Assembly (NCBI GenBank): GCA_003402745.1
Contig: QQND01000013.1
Location: forward strand, 1 to 48,474
Length of the DNA: 48,474 bases
DNA from: Verrucomicrobiota bacterium
GTDB taxonomy: Bacteria > Verrucomicrobiota > Verrucomicrobiia > Chthoniobacterales > Chthoniobacteraceae
Direction: 5' to 3'
Shown: positions 1-7,971 of the stretch, piece after piece
How positions within the stretch are numbered: the stretch's first letter is position 1
How the letters are laid out: every line of letters begins with the position of its first letter
Program-made: the position numbers and the translations under genes
The notes under the pieces: generated by a model
The model's database searches: none
Seen by the model: only the letters and a program-made list of their open reading frames with translations
Told to the model about the DNA's origin: nothing

Positions 1-518
1 CCTAGGAAGCCGTAGATCTGGCTCATCCATTCCGCGTCGCGTCGAGCGAGATAATCGTTGGTGGTGACCAGATGCGCCCCGCGACCGCTCAGCCCATTGA
101 GAAACAAAGGCAGCGTTGCCACCAACGTTTTGCCTTCGCCGGTCGCCATTTCGACAATCGTCCCGCGGTGGAGGCAAATTCCGCCGATTAACTGCACGTC
201 AAAATGCACCATCTCCCAGCGGGCCTCTTGGTCGCAGGCGATGAAGGTGTGTTTTCGCTCGGTGAGCCGGCGTGCTGCGTTTTTGACCGCGGCGAAAGCC
301 TCAGGAAGGAGTTCATTAAGGATGCGTTGCTGCGCCGCGGGTTCCGATTCGGCACTTAGCTGGCTCTTCCAAGTCTTAACCTTTGCACGCAATTCGTCGT
401 CGCTGAGTCTCTGGAATTCCACCTCGAATTGATTGATGCGGTCCACAGTGGGGCGCAGCGCATTGAGCATGCGGGTGTTTTTGGAACCGATCACCTTCTT
501 GAGAAACCACTGGATCAT
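1..518 (-). CDS. secA: SecA preprotein translocase ATPase, N-terminal part (cut by window edge)
   Basis: SecA is the cytosolic ATPase that drives preproteins through the SecYEG channel. About 172 N-terminal residues are present and the rest lies beyond position 1. The start [16 protein letters not shown] is typical of SecA. It is followed by the DEAD motor start, with a Q-motif-like region ([14 protein letters not shown]) and Walker A ([14 protein letters not shown], about residues 138-151). The reading runs to the window edge without a stop. It is the third gene on this strand after ridA and pyrE, 59 bases after the pyrE stop. Only three bases separate the ATG from the U-tract of a GC-rich hairpin, and no Shine-Dalgarno sequence is visible, which is odd. 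The identity is secure from these motifs; the start is supported by the family N-terminus. Confidence 0.95.
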   Translation of the reverse strand, partial: MIQWFLKKVIGSKNTRMLNALRPTVDRINQFEVEFQRLSDDELRAKVKTWKSQLSAESEPAAQQRILNELLPEAFAAVKNAARRLTERKHTFIACDQEARWEMVHFDVQLIGGICLHRGTIVEMATGEGKTLVATLPLFLNGLSGRGAHLVTTNDYLARRDAEWMSQIYGFL

Positions 519-521
519 GGG

Positions 522-545
522 AAAAAAGCGGCGCCTAAGGCGCCA
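522..545 (-). terminator. GGCGCC hairpin plus U-tract between pyrE and secA
   Basis: Read on the minus strand, GGCGCC-TTA-GGCGCC is followed by GC and six T residues, the form of an intrinsic terminator. It lies 33 bases after the pyrE stop. Its T-run ends three bases before the secA ATG, so it also occupies the place where the secA ribosome-binding site should be. It may be a pyrE terminator, an attenuator, or a translation-controlling hairpin. Confidence 0.7.
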
Positions 546-577
546 TATGCGTTGAGTGTTAAAGGAGGAAAACTGGC

Positions 578-1141
578 TTATTTGCTGCCTGGTTTAGATG
601 CCGGCGTGCCCTCAAGATCCGGCGGGAGATTGTCGGCTGCGAACGTTTCAACGTTCAAGCGTGTCAGGCTGATATAAGGGCAGCCGAAGTCCGGAAGCTG
701 TCCTCCGCTGCGATCCACGATCGACGCAACGGCAACAACTTCTGCTCCATGTTCACGTACGATTTCGATCGTTTCCATCACGCGCCCGCCCCGAGTTACA
801 ACGTCCTCGGCAACAATGAATTTGTCGCCCGCCCGGATTTGGAAGCCACGCCGCAATACGAGCCGGTCGTTTTCTTTTTCAGCAAAAATATGAGGCAACC
901 CAAGATGGCGCGCGACCTCGTGCCCAACAATCAGGCCGCCTAACGCGGGCGAAATCACCCTGGTCGCGCCTGTTCCTCGCGCTTTCTCAGCAAGTTGAGC
1001 GCACACTTCCGAAGCAAGCGCCGTATCCTGCAGGAGGAGGGCACATTGAAAAAACTGGCGGCTATGGAGGCCGGAACGCAGAAGGAAATGGCCCTCGAGA
1101 AGGGCGCCTGCCTTGCGGAAAAGTTGCAACACGTCGGACAT
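578..1141 (-). CDS. pyrE: Orotate phosphoribosyltransferase
   Basis: Transfers phosphoribose from PRPP to orotate, giving OMP, the fifth step of de novo pyrimidine synthesis; cytosolic. The protein has 187 residues, slightly short for the family (about 190-215). The PRPP-binding motif [11 protein letters not shown] spans residues 110-120. The upstream HSRQFF segment (26-31) fits the usual HSDRY region and [11 protein letters not shown] the dimer/PRPP loop region. It starts 12 bases after the ridA stop, so co-transcription is likely. pyrD lies about 4.1 kb away on the other strand, so two steps of one pathway are in the window but not in one operon. The identification is firm. The start has no clear Shine-Dalgarno sequence. 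Confidence 0.94.
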   Translation of the reverse strand: MSDVLQLFRKAGALLEGHFLLRSGLHSRQFFQCALLLQDTALASEVCAQLAEKARGTGATRVISPALGGLIVGHEVARHLGLPHIFAEKENDRLVLRRGFQIRAGDKFIVAEDVVTRGGRVMETIEIVREHGAEVVAVASIVDRSGGQLPDFGCPYISLTRLNVETFAADNLPPDLEGTPASKPGSK

Positions 1142-1153
1142 GAGACTTGGAAG

Positions 1154-1531
1154 CTAGGAGACGGCGATGACCTCGATTTCAACCTGCGCGCCGCGGGGAA
1201 GGGCGACGACTTGCACGGTAGAACGGGCAGGAAATGGAGGATGAAAAAAATTGCCGTAGACGGCGTTCATCTCGCTGAATTTGGAGAGGTCGGTCATGAA
1301 CACGGTGGCTTTGACAACGTTGCTGTGATTCATGCCATTAGCCCGGAGGACGGCTCCCACGTTTTCAAGGACACGCGTGGTCTGTTCGGCTACTCCACCT
1401 GGCACGATCTCGTTGGAAACGGGGTCGAGCGGAATTTGTCCTGCGCAGTAGAGGGTCTGACCCGCTTCAACAGCTTGGGAGTAGGGACCAACGGCCGCCG
1501 GGGCTTCAGAAGTAGCGATCACTTTTCGCAT
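1154..1531 (-). CDS. ridA: RidA/YjgF family enamine/imine deaminase
   Basis: RidA proteins hydrolyse reactive enamine/imine intermediates such as 2-aminoacrylate to keto acids and ammonia. They protect PLP enzymes; cytosolic trimers. The protein has 125 residues, the family length. Visible hallmarks are AVGPYSQAVEAG near the N-terminus, the ASN/GM-type HSNVVKATVFMTDLSKF strand, and the C-terminal PARSTVQVVALPRGAQVEIE, in which Arg103 is the expected carboxylate-binding arginine. The chosen ATG at 1531 gives the canonical MRKVIATSEAP start. A much longer reading upstream would run into argG on the other strand and is not supported. It is first in a likely ridA-pyrE(-secA) unit, divergent from argG with 234 bases between. 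Confidence 0.93.
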   Translation of the reverse strand: MRKVIATSEAPAAVGPYSQAVEAGQTLYCAGQIPLDPVSNEIVPGGVAEQTTRVLENVGAVLRANGMNHSNVVKATVFMTDLSKFSEMNAVYGNFFHPPFPARSTVQVVALPRGAQVEIEVIAVS

Positions 1532-1765
1532 AAGAGTCGGACAACCTAGCAAGCTGGGCTCCAGTGTAAAGGCTGGCGCACTGCAAGCCGGCGAAAGGCG
1601 TCCGGTTGAGACTGTCGCCTCAGGAGGCTGAGCAGCGCTCCGGACGCCGCTGTTACGTTTGTTGTCTCCAGATGGTTTCTCTCGTTGAAAGCGTGTTCCT
1701 GCATCGCTCTCGCACTCAAAATAGTTGGCCCAGAGCGTCGTCTCTGTTTGCATCGAGTCTGATTT

Positions 1766-3064
1766 ATGAAAATTGTGCTCGCGTACTCGGGGGGGCTCGA
1801 CACTTCGGTGCTCCTGGCTTGGTTGAAGGAAACCTATCAGGCTGAAATTATTGCCTTTTGTGCCGACGTCGGCCAAGAGGAAGAGCTTGACGGTTTGGAA
1901 GAGAAGGCCACCCGCACTGGGGCTTCCAAAATCTATATCGACAATCTTTGTGAAGAGTTTGCCAGGGATTTCATTTTCCCGATGATTCAGGCCAATGCCA
2001 TCTATGAAGGGCAGTACTTGCTCGGCACATCGATTGCTCGCCCGCTCATTGCAAAACGCATGGTGGAAATCGCCAAAGCCGAAGGAGCAGACGCCGTCGG
2101 TCATGGAGCGACAGGCAAGGGGAACGATCAAGTCCGCTTCGAGCTCGCAGCCGCGGCCCTTGCCCCGGAACTAGAAGTCATTGCCCCGTGGAGACAGGAC
2201 CGCTTTCGGGAGCAATTCCCAGGGCGCGCCGAAATGATCGCCTATTGCGAGGCCCGCGGAATCCCGGTGCAGGCGACTGCGAAGAAGCCTTATTCGATGG
2301 ATCGCAATTTATTGCACATTTCCTTCGAGGCCGGGATTTTGGAGGATCCTTGGTACGATGCGTCCGCGCCCGAAGCCGCCGGAATGTACGTGTTGTCTGT
2401 TTCCCCTGAGGATGCGCCGGACAAAGCGGAGTACGTCCATCTTAGTTTTGAAAAAGGCCTCTGCACGGCAGTTGGCCATTCAGGGGTCCCCGAGATCTTA
2501 GCCCAGTTGGGTTATTCCGGCGGCCTAAAGCTGGATGCCGAGGGGAACGTTCTCCTCTCGCCCTACTGGGTCATGAAGGTGCTTAACCGTCTCGGCGGCC
2601 GCAATGGAATCGGGCGGGTGGACATGGTTGAAAATCGTTTCGTAGGAATGAAGTCTCGTGGCGTGTACGAAACTCCGGGAGGGGCCATTTTACACTTCGG
2701 CCACCGGCAGATCGAGTCTCTGACTATGGACCGCGAAGTGATGCATTTGCGCGACGGGTTGATTCCGAAATACGCCTCGCTTGTTTACAACGGCTTCTGG
2801 TTCAGCCCGGAGCGGGATGCCATTCAGGCGCTGATTTCTGAGAGCCAGCGCAACGTGACGGGAACCGTCCGCTTGAAACTCTACAAGGGCAATGTGGTCG
2901 CTGCCGGTCGCAAGTCGCCCCTCAGTCTTTACAATCCGCATATTGCGACCATGGAGGCGGATCCGACAAAGGCCTACAATCAGAACGATGCCACCGGATT
3001 TATTTCCCTCAATGCTTTGCGCCTAAAGGTGGCGGCCCGTGTTCACGGGGCGGTGCAGTTGTAA
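1766..3064 (+). CDS. argG: Argininosuccinate synthase
   Basis: Condenses citrulline and aspartate with ATP to argininosuccinate, the penultimate step of arginine synthesis; cytosolic homotetramer. The protein has 432 residues, a little longer than the usual 400 or so. The N-terminal P-loop AYSGGLDTS (residues 6-14) and the [15 protein letters not shown] segment (about 112-126) are diagnostic. The start ATG at 1766 places [10 protein letters not shown] as in other ArgG proteins; no strong Shine-Dalgarno sequence precedes it. It stands alone on the plus strand and converges on the small gene at 3085-3363 with a 20-base gap. No argH is in the window. Confidence 0.95.
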   Translation: MKIVLAYSGGLDTSVLLAWLKETYQAEIIAFCADVGQEEELDGLEEKATRTGASKIYIDNLCEEFARDFIFPMIQANAIYEGQYLLGTSIARPLIAKRMVEIAKAEGADAVGHGATGKGNDQVRFELAAAALAPELEVIAPWRQDRFREQFPGRAEMIAYCEARGIPVQATAKKPYSMDRNLLHISFEAGILEDPWYDASAPEAAGMYVLSVSPEDAPDKAEYVHLSFEKGLCTAVGHSGVPEILAQLGYSGGLKLDAEGNVLLSPYWVMKVLNRLGGRNGIGRVDMVENRFVGMKSRGVYETPGGAILHFGHRQIESLTMDREVMHLRDGLIPKYASLVYNGFWFSPERDAIQALISESQRNVTGTVRLKLYKGNVVAAGRKSPLSLYNPHIATMEADPTKAYNQNDATGFISLNALRLKVAARVHGAVQL

Positions 3065-3084
3065 AAAAGAGGGCGAGGCGCGCC

Positions 3085-3363
3085 TTACGGCTTGCTGCGG
3101 ACTGCGGCCTTTTTGTCTTCGGCGTCGGCGTGCACCCTGCGGATTTCGAGGGCTAATTGCTGCTCGATTTGTTGAGCCCCCTGATGATCGCCAGAGGCGA
3201 GAGCTTTGGTGACTTGTTCACGCAGAAAAAGCTCCTTCTCAGCCACTTTTGCTCGGGCGAGGGAGTCGATTTCTGCGATTTTGGATTTTTGCGAGGCCGT
3301 CAGCGTAGAGCTGGGAGACTGCTTCTCGAGCCGGTCCATGGCGAGTTGGTAGGCACTTTTCAT
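3085..3363 (-). CDS. Conserved small protein, MKSAYQLAMDRLEK type
   Basis: A 92-residue, highly charged, probably helical soluble protein of unknown function. It begins MKSAYQLAMDRLEKQ and contains ALAEID-like spacing (KIAEIDSLARAKVAEKELF) and a lysine-rich C-terminus. I recall a protein of this pattern recurring in verrucomicrobial genomes; this comes from memory and was not searched. No signal peptide or membrane segment is visible. The ATG at 3363 was chosen over an upstream start because the sequence pattern begins there and a longer version would overlap the divergent HAD gene. Only 46 bases separate the two start codons, so their promoters must overlap or sit inside the coding sequence. 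Confidence 0.7.
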   Translation of the reverse strand: MKSAYQLAMDRLEKQSPSSTLTASQKSKIAEIDSLARAKVAEKELFLREQVTKALASGDHQGAQQIEQQLALEIRRVHADAEDKKAAVRSKP

Positions 3364-3409
3364 AGGGAAGTTCGTGAAAATTGTGGGCTGCTGGATCAAG
3401 GTAGCGCTG

Positions 3410-4189
3410 ATGATCCGATTAATCAGCACAGACTTTGACGGCACACTCGTAGATCACTTTGCGACCCCGCCAGTGAATCGCGAGCTCTTTTCAGTGCTTG
3501 AGGAGCTTCGCGCTCGGGGCGTGCACTGGGCCATAAACACTGGCAGGGATCTTCATTTCGTGGATGACGGTCTTCGGGAGTTTGAGTTTCCCGTGCAACC
3601 GGACTTTGTTCTCACAGCCGAGCGCGAGGTGTTTCACCGCGGCCCTGGTGGCAAGTGGCAGGACTTCGGAGATTGGAATTCGCGCTGCTATTCCGCCCAC
3701 GACACGCTCTTCGAATCCGCCTCGGATTTTTTGAGCGATATCCGGACTTTTCTTGCCGAAACGGAGGGCGAAGCGGAGCCCATCTGGGAGGGAACGCGTA
3801 TGGTCGGCCTTGCCGCCAAATCCGAAGAGGAAATGGATCGCATTTGTGTTTTTTTGGAGAAGGAACGCTCCAAGGTGCCGGGATTTGCATACATGCGAAA
3901 CACGATCTGGGTGCGCTTCTGTCACGAAGCCTACAGCAAAGGCACCGCGCTCGGAGAACTAGCGCGCCTTACTGGAATTTCGCGGGATGAAATTTTTGCG
4001 GCAGGGGACCATTACAACGATTTGCCGATGCTGGATGGCGTGCATGCGCGTTGGGTGATGTGCCCGGATAATGCTGTCCCCTTGGTGAAGGACACGGTGA
4101 TTGCAGCCGGCGGTTACGTGGCAAAGGGGCGTTGCAGTACGGGAGTGGTGGAGGCGCTCGCTCACTTTGGAGTGCTGATCAAGGGATGA
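3410..4189 (+). CDS. HAD superfamily hydrolase, type IIB-like sugar phosphatase
   Basis: Probable phosphatase of small phosphorylated metabolites, cytosolic, 259 residues. HAD motif I is DFDGTL with nucleophile Asp8 and acid/base Asp10. Motif II is around INTGR (42-46). Motif III Lys178 sits in SKGTAL. Motif IV GDHYND covers 199-204. The cap lies between motifs II and III, as in the Cof/sucrose-phosphatase/trehalose-6-phosphatase branch. The ATG at 3410 was chosen because MIRLISTDFDGT is the standard start and AAGG lies about 7 bases upstream; a GTG at 3374 is less likely. The stop overlaps the next gene as ATGA, so it is translationally coupled to the maltokinase-like protein. This suggests, but does not prove, a sugar-phosphate substrate. 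Confidence 0.85.
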   Translation: MIRLISTDFDGTLVDHFATPPVNRELFSVLEELRARGVHWAINTGRDLHFVDDGLREFEFPVQPDFVLTAEREVFHRGPGGKWQDFGDWNSRCYSAHDTLFESASDFLSDIRTFLAETEGEAEPIWEGTRMVGLAAKSEEEMDRICVFLEKERSKVPGFAYMRNTIWVRFCHEAYSKGTALGELARLTGISRDEIFAAGDHYNDLPMLDGVHARWVMCPDNAVPLVKDTVIAAGGYVAKGRCSTGVVEALAHFGVLIKG

Positions 4190-5244
4190 TGGGAGAGGAC
4201 GGCAACTGCCGCCGCTGGCGCGTGACCCGCGGCGCTTTTAAGCCACTGGGGGTTGCATGGAGTCCCTATGTTGTGAAGGGGACGGCTTCCACCAACCGGT
4301 TGTGGCGTGGTTCCGGGCCCTCCGGTGAATGGCTTTTGAAATGGTATCGCTACCCTCAGGCTGGCGTTCATCCGGAGGCAGAGGTGGCGGAGTTTTTTCG
4401 GGATCAAAATCGCAGGGGCGTGGCGGAATTCGGGGCTCGGCTCGAGAGGCTCGGCGGGGACGGGTGGTCGACGGTTGCCTTTATCCAGCGCTGGTTGTCA
4501 GGGGTATCCGTTTGGGATCAAACACTCGCAGCGATGCGTTCTGGGTCCGCAGCGGCTGTGTTTGCCGCGGATCTGGGCCGCTGCGTGGGCGGTCTTCATC
4601 AGGTATTGGGTTCGGGGAACCCCGGTTCTCCCTTTGCCCCGGTGCGGTGGAGTCCCGGGCTGCAGGAGGGATGGATCGATCGTCTCTCTGCGAGCCTGGT
4701 CCGGTTGCAGACGGCCTGCAGAGACAACGCCCCCGCCGGTGCGGACAGAGAAACCTTCGAGGGCGCGAGGGCGCTTTGCGAGGAGGCTTCACCGGGCTGG
4801 CAAGCCCGGGTGGAGGGCCTCAGAGAATTAAGGATAGAGTGCGAAATTACCCGCATCCACGGGGACCTGCATTTAGGCCAGATTTTGGAACGCGAGCAGG
4901 GGTCCGGGCCGGATCGTTTTACGGTGGTTGATTTCGAGGGAGAGCCAACGCGCTCTATTGCCGAAAGACGCGCCAAGGATTTGCCTCTGCGCGATGTGGC
5001 CGGAATGTTCCGTTCTTTTGCGTATGCCGCCGCAGTAGCGGGTGTGCCTTTGGCAGTCGCGGCGTCCTGGGGTTTGGAATTTCTTGCGGGTTGGCGTGAT
5101 GTGATGCCGGTGCCCTCGGGAGACTGGCGCTCTCTGCTTGATGCTTTAATCTGGGAGAAAGCTATTTACGAAGCGGAGTACGAACTGCGCCACAGGCCGG
5201 GTTGGCTTTGGATTCCCCTGAGCGCGCTTTCTGCGAGGTTCTAG
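4186..5244 (+). CDS. Maltokinase-like phosphotransferase
   Basis: Related to Mak/Pep2 maltokinases, which phosphorylate maltose with ATP to maltose-1-phosphate, the GlgE donor for alpha-glucan. The protein has 352 residues, shorter than typical stand-alone Mak (about 430-460), mainly in the N-terminal cap. The catalytic HGDLHLGQIL is at residues 225-234 and DFEGEPTRSIAERR at 249-262, followed by LPLRDVAGMFRSFAYAA. The C-terminal EAEYELRHRPGWLWIPL matches the end of Mak and of TreS-Mak fusions. The start overlaps the HAD stop (ATGA); a second ATG follows at 4189. No treS, glgE or glgB is in view, so the sugar is uncertain. The family call is solid, the substrate is inference. Confidence 0.78.
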   Translation: MMGEDGNCRRWRVTRGAFKPLGVAWSPYVVKGTASTNRLWRGSGPSGEWLLKWYRYPQAGVHPEAEVAEFFRDQNRRGVAEFGARLERLGGDGWSTVAFIQRWLSGVSVWDQTLAAMRSGSAAAVFAADLGRCVGGLHQVLGSGNPGSPFAPVRWSPGLQEGWIDRLSASLVRLQTACRDNAPAGADRETFEGARALCEEASPGWQARVEGLRELRIECEITRIHGDLHLGQILEREQGSGPDRFTVVDFEGEPTRSIAERRAKDLPLRDVAGMFRSFAYAAAVAGVPLAVAASWGLEFLAGWRDVMPVPSGDWRSLLDALIWEKAIYEAEYELRHRPGWLWIPLSALSARF

Positions 5245-5274
5245 TTTCTGAAAGCCTTGCCGGGAGCGGGCCTG

Positions 5275-6300
5275 ATGCAGTTTCTTCTTTCTGTGAGCCT
5301 GTACCGTCGAATCCTACGCCCCTTGTTTTTTTCCGCTGATCCGGAAACCGTCCATCATTTCGCAATGGGGTGCCTCGAGGCTGCTGGAAGCCTGCTGCGA
5401 GCCCTGACGCCGGCGCCAGATCCAAGGTTGGCCAAGACCGTTTTTGGGGTCCGATTTCCTGCCCCGGTGGGCCTCGCTGCAGGCTTTGACAAGAACGCAG
5501 TGGCACTGCCCGCTTGGGAGGCTCTTGGCTTTGGATTCGCGGAAATCGGTACGGTGACCGCCAGGCCCCAACCGGGCAACCCGAAGCCCCGCTTGTTTCG
5601 GCTGCCGGAGATGGAGGGGATCATCAACCGTCTCGGTTTTAACAACGACGGAGCGGAAAGGGTGGCGACTCGGCTTGCGGCCTTGAAAAGAAGCGGCGGC
5701 TGGCCATCGATCCCGGTGGGGATTAACTTGGGAAAATCAAAGGTCACGCCACTTGAAGAGGCAAACGCCGACTACGTGGCATCCTTTGAACGGTTGAGGG
5801 AGTTTGGCGACTATTTTGTGCTGAATGTCTCCTCACCGAACACCCCGGGGTTGAGGAAGCTTCAGGACAAGGCCGCATTGGAAAGCCTGCTCTCGGCGGT
5901 CCAAGCCGTTAATACAACGCACCTGCCGCTGCTTCTGAAAATCGCGCCTGATTTGGAGTGGGCTGCTATTGAGGAAATCATCAGCCTAGTTGAAGCCAGT
6001 GGCCTCGCAGGAATCATAGCGACGAACACGACCATTGATCACTCGCAAGTCTCTACTGAACGCCGCCAACAAGGCGGGCTCAGCGGTCAACCGCTGAAAG
6101 CGCGGGCCTTGGAGGTTCTGCGATTTATAGCGGCTCGAACGGCCTTGCCGGTTATCGGCGTGGGGGGTATCGGGAGCGCGGACGATGCAAAGGAGCGCTT
6201 TGATGCTGGGGCCGCCCTTGTGCAGATTTACACGGGGCTGGTGTATGAGGGGCCTGCACTCGTGCGTGACATTGTAGAGGCCCTTGCCGCGCGTCGATGA
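5275..6300 (+). CDS. pyrD: Dihydroorotate dehydrogenase (quinone), class 2
   Basis: Oxidises dihydroorotate to orotate and passes electrons through FMN to membrane quinone. The protein has 341 residues, the class 2 length. The N-terminal amphipathic segment ([19 protein letters not shown]) is the quinone-side membrane-association helix typical of class 2. FMN/substrate motifs are [10 protein letters not shown] (67-76), GFNNDG (121-126), the active-site serine region [10 protein letters not shown] (184-193), ATNTT, and [11 protein letters not shown] near the end. The ATG at 5275 has GGGAG about 8 bases upstream and is preferred to a TTG at 5257. It follows the maltokinase-like gene by 30 bases. 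Class 2 fits the menaquinone respiration implied by mqo and mqnC here. Confidence 0.95.
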   Translation: MQFLLSVSLYRRILRPLFFSADPETVHHFAMGCLEAAGSLLRALTPAPDPRLAKTVFGVRFPAPVGLAAGFDKNAVALPAWEALGFGFAEIGTVTARPQPGNPKPRLFRLPEMEGIINRLGFNNDGAERVATRLAALKRSGGWPSIPVGINLGKSKVTPLEEANADYVASFERLREFGDYFVLNVSSPNTPGLRKLQDKAALESLLSAVQAVNTTHLPLLLKIAPDLEWAAIEEIISLVEASGLAGIIATNTTIDHSQVSTERRQQGGLSGQPLKARALEVLRFIAARTALPVIGVGGIGSADDAKERFDAGAALVQIYTGLVYEGPALVRDIVEALAARR

Positions 6301-6313
6301 CGCGCGATTCGCG

Positions 6314-7318
6314 CTAGTCGACTTTGATGGGCTCCACCCAGACTTTCTTTTTTTCGAAGTCGATTGTCATGCGAGTTTGTTTGAAAGGAAGCCAGCCCAG
6401 CAAAATATCGTTGGAACTGGGGCTGGTATCAAACTCCAAGGGAACCATCCGCAGTGTGCCGAGTTCCGCTTCTCGTAAAACGCCGACTTTTTCGTGCTCG
6501 ATGCCGCCGACTCCCATGGCCCTGCGTTTTCTGAGGTGGGGCGAGGAGAACGCACTCTTGGGAATGGCGTCCAAAGCCGCGGTAGACAACCTCAGTCCAG
6601 AGCCACAGCCCGTGTCAAAAAAGGCGCGGACCGTTTGACTCCCGATCTTAATTTTGATCCACATTCGTCCCTCCTGAATAGTGAAAGGAAAGGAGGCGGC
6701 GCCGGATGGCGGTTGGAAGGAGCGCTTGTAAGCAAGCAGCACTTCGTTGCGAGGGCCGTCCACGGTGAGGCTGGAAAATTGTTCAAGCAGGGGCAATCCA
6801 AGAAGATTCAATTGCATTTCGTTGACGGTCATTCCTGCAAACTTCGTTCTATAGGAGTGCAGAAAAACGCCCGCGACCCCGCGGCCCAACACGTTCTGAT
6901 TGAGAATCTTCAAGGAGCGGTATTGGGCGAGAAGCACATCCACATTCCCGCCGATTCCCGTGCCTCTCAGTGCGGCACCTCGGATGGTCGGCAACCCGAT
7001 GTCTGTAGCGGAACTGGCGTCCAACAGCACAGGAAAAGCGTTTCCAGTGTCCAGAATGAGGCGCGTTTCCTGCCCGTCTATCTGCCCCTGGATACTGGGA
7101 ATCCCAAGGGTAGTATCCAGCGTTGCGCGAATGAGGGAGCCCGGTTTGAGTTGCCACTGGTAACGGGGCCGTACCTGACCCTTGTCGAAATCTAAAGGAT
7201 CTGCAGCGACCGTGTTGTTTCGAAGCAGTTTCACGGTGCTGTGAGGCGCGCGATCAACGCTTTGAACGCATCCTGACAACAGGGCCAGAAAGAAAAAATA
7301 CGAGAGGCGGTGGATCAT
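6314..7318 (-). CDS. Two-domain aspartyl protease lipoprotein
   Basis: Predicted envelope protein of 334 residues. The signal peptide ends in lipobox LLSGC (lipidated Cys17), so it should be tethered to a membrane. Two retropepsin-like repeats are visible: DTG at 90-92 (RLILDTGNAFPVLLD) and again at 235-237 (AFFDTGCGSGLRLS). Each is followed by a hydrophobic-Gly flap-like stretch such as GIGGNVD. Two DTG motifs in one chain could form a single-chain active site. The residues after DTG are Asn and Cys instead of the usual Ser/Ala, which leaves activity open. Its ATG overlaps the stop of the upstream membrane-anchored gene, making it the last of a tightly coupled three-gene cluster. The substrate is unknown. 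Confidence 0.8.
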   Translation of the reverse strand: MIHRLSYFFFLALLSGCVQSVDRAPHSTVKLLRNNTVAADPLDFDKGQVRPRYQWQLKPGSLIRATLDTTLGIPSIQGQIDGQETRLILDTGNAFPVLLDASSATDIGLPTIRGAALRGTGIGGNVDVLLAQYRSLKILNQNVLGRGVAGVFLHSYRTKFAGMTVNEMQLNLLGLPLLEQFSSLTVDGPRNEVLLAYKRSFQPPSGAASFPFTIQEGRMWIKIKIGSQTVRAFFDTGCGSGLRLSTAALDAIPKSAFSSPHLRKRRAMGVGGIEHEKVGVLREAELGTLRMVPLEFDTSPSSNDILLGWLPFKQTRMTIDFEKKKVWVEPIKVD

Positions 7319-7971
7319 TGCTTGAGATCAGATATTCTCCGTATCCGCCGCAAACGCACGAAGATAAGAAAGGCCTGAACACCTAGGCCGCAGGCTGCTA
7401 CGACTGTCGCTAGCCGTGCCTTCCAATTCCACTGAAGGGGTTTTGGGGTAAAGGGCAGTTCGACGGGGTTGGAGACTTCTCCAGCGAGAAGCATCTGCCA
7501 CGCGGGCGCGGGCGTGTCCGAGCCGCTGGGAACGGTCCAAAGCAGGGCGGTGGCCTCGTTGCCTTGGGCTAGTTGAACGCGCAGCTGGGCGGCACTCGGG
7601 CGCCAGTGCCACGTCACCGTGTAGAACTCAGGCGCGAGTTCCGGCCCGGCATGAGCTAAGGGGACGGGTGCGGGATGGGGATATCCCGTGTGCAGCGTCA
7701 CCGTTGGTTTGCCGAGTTCCGCTGCGAACCAAGTGTGCCCGTCGGGAAGATGGATTTGAAGTATCCTGCCGATCGCCTCTGCCGGGTTCGGCGCGTCGTG
7801 TAGCCATCGAATCCCGGCAATATCGGCAGTCGCTTCGAGAGTCACTCGAGGGCCTTCGCTAAAAACGAGGCGCACAAGGAGGACATCGGAGGCGTGAGCG
7901 TGAGTCGTACTCGGTGAGCCTGCGAAGCACACCAAAAAACTCGCGGCGCAAAAGCGCCCGAGGGCCCTCAT
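7315..7971 (-). CDS. Secreted, C-terminally membrane-anchored protein of unknown function
   Basis: A 218-residue protein I do not recognise. It has an N-terminal signal peptide (about residues 1-27, ending THAHA). A roughly 160-residue extracytoplasmic domain of alternating beta-type strands follows (DVLLVRLVFSEGPRVTLEATADI). One transmembrane helix lies at about 187-205, followed by a short arginine-rich cytoplasmic tail (RLRRIRRISDLKQ), so topology is type I. Its ATG overlaps the upstream beta-propeller stop as ATGA and its own stop overlaps the protease start the same way. This argues for stoichiometric production of the three proteins. It may be a partner or anchor for its neighbours; that is inference. 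Confidence 0.72.
   Translation of the reverse strand: MRALGRFCAASFLVCFAGSPSTTHAHASDVLLVRLVFSEGPRVTLEATADIAGIRWLHDAPNPAEAIGRILQIHLPDGHTWFAAELGKPTVTLHTGYPHPAPVPLAHAGPELAPEFYTVTWHWRPSAAQLRVQLAQGNEATALLWTVPSGSDTPAPAWQMLLAGEVSNPVELPFTPKPLQWNWKARLATVVAACGLGVQAFLIFVRLRRIRRISDLKQ

Noticed and set aside
995..1549. Plus-strand open frame opposite ridA and pyrE
   Set aside because: It is antisense to two clear enzymes and shows no recognisable motif.
1532..2131. Long upstream extension of the ridA frame across the argG start
   Set aside because: It has no RidA-family resemblance, runs antisense through argG, and a normal 125-residue RidA begins at 1531.
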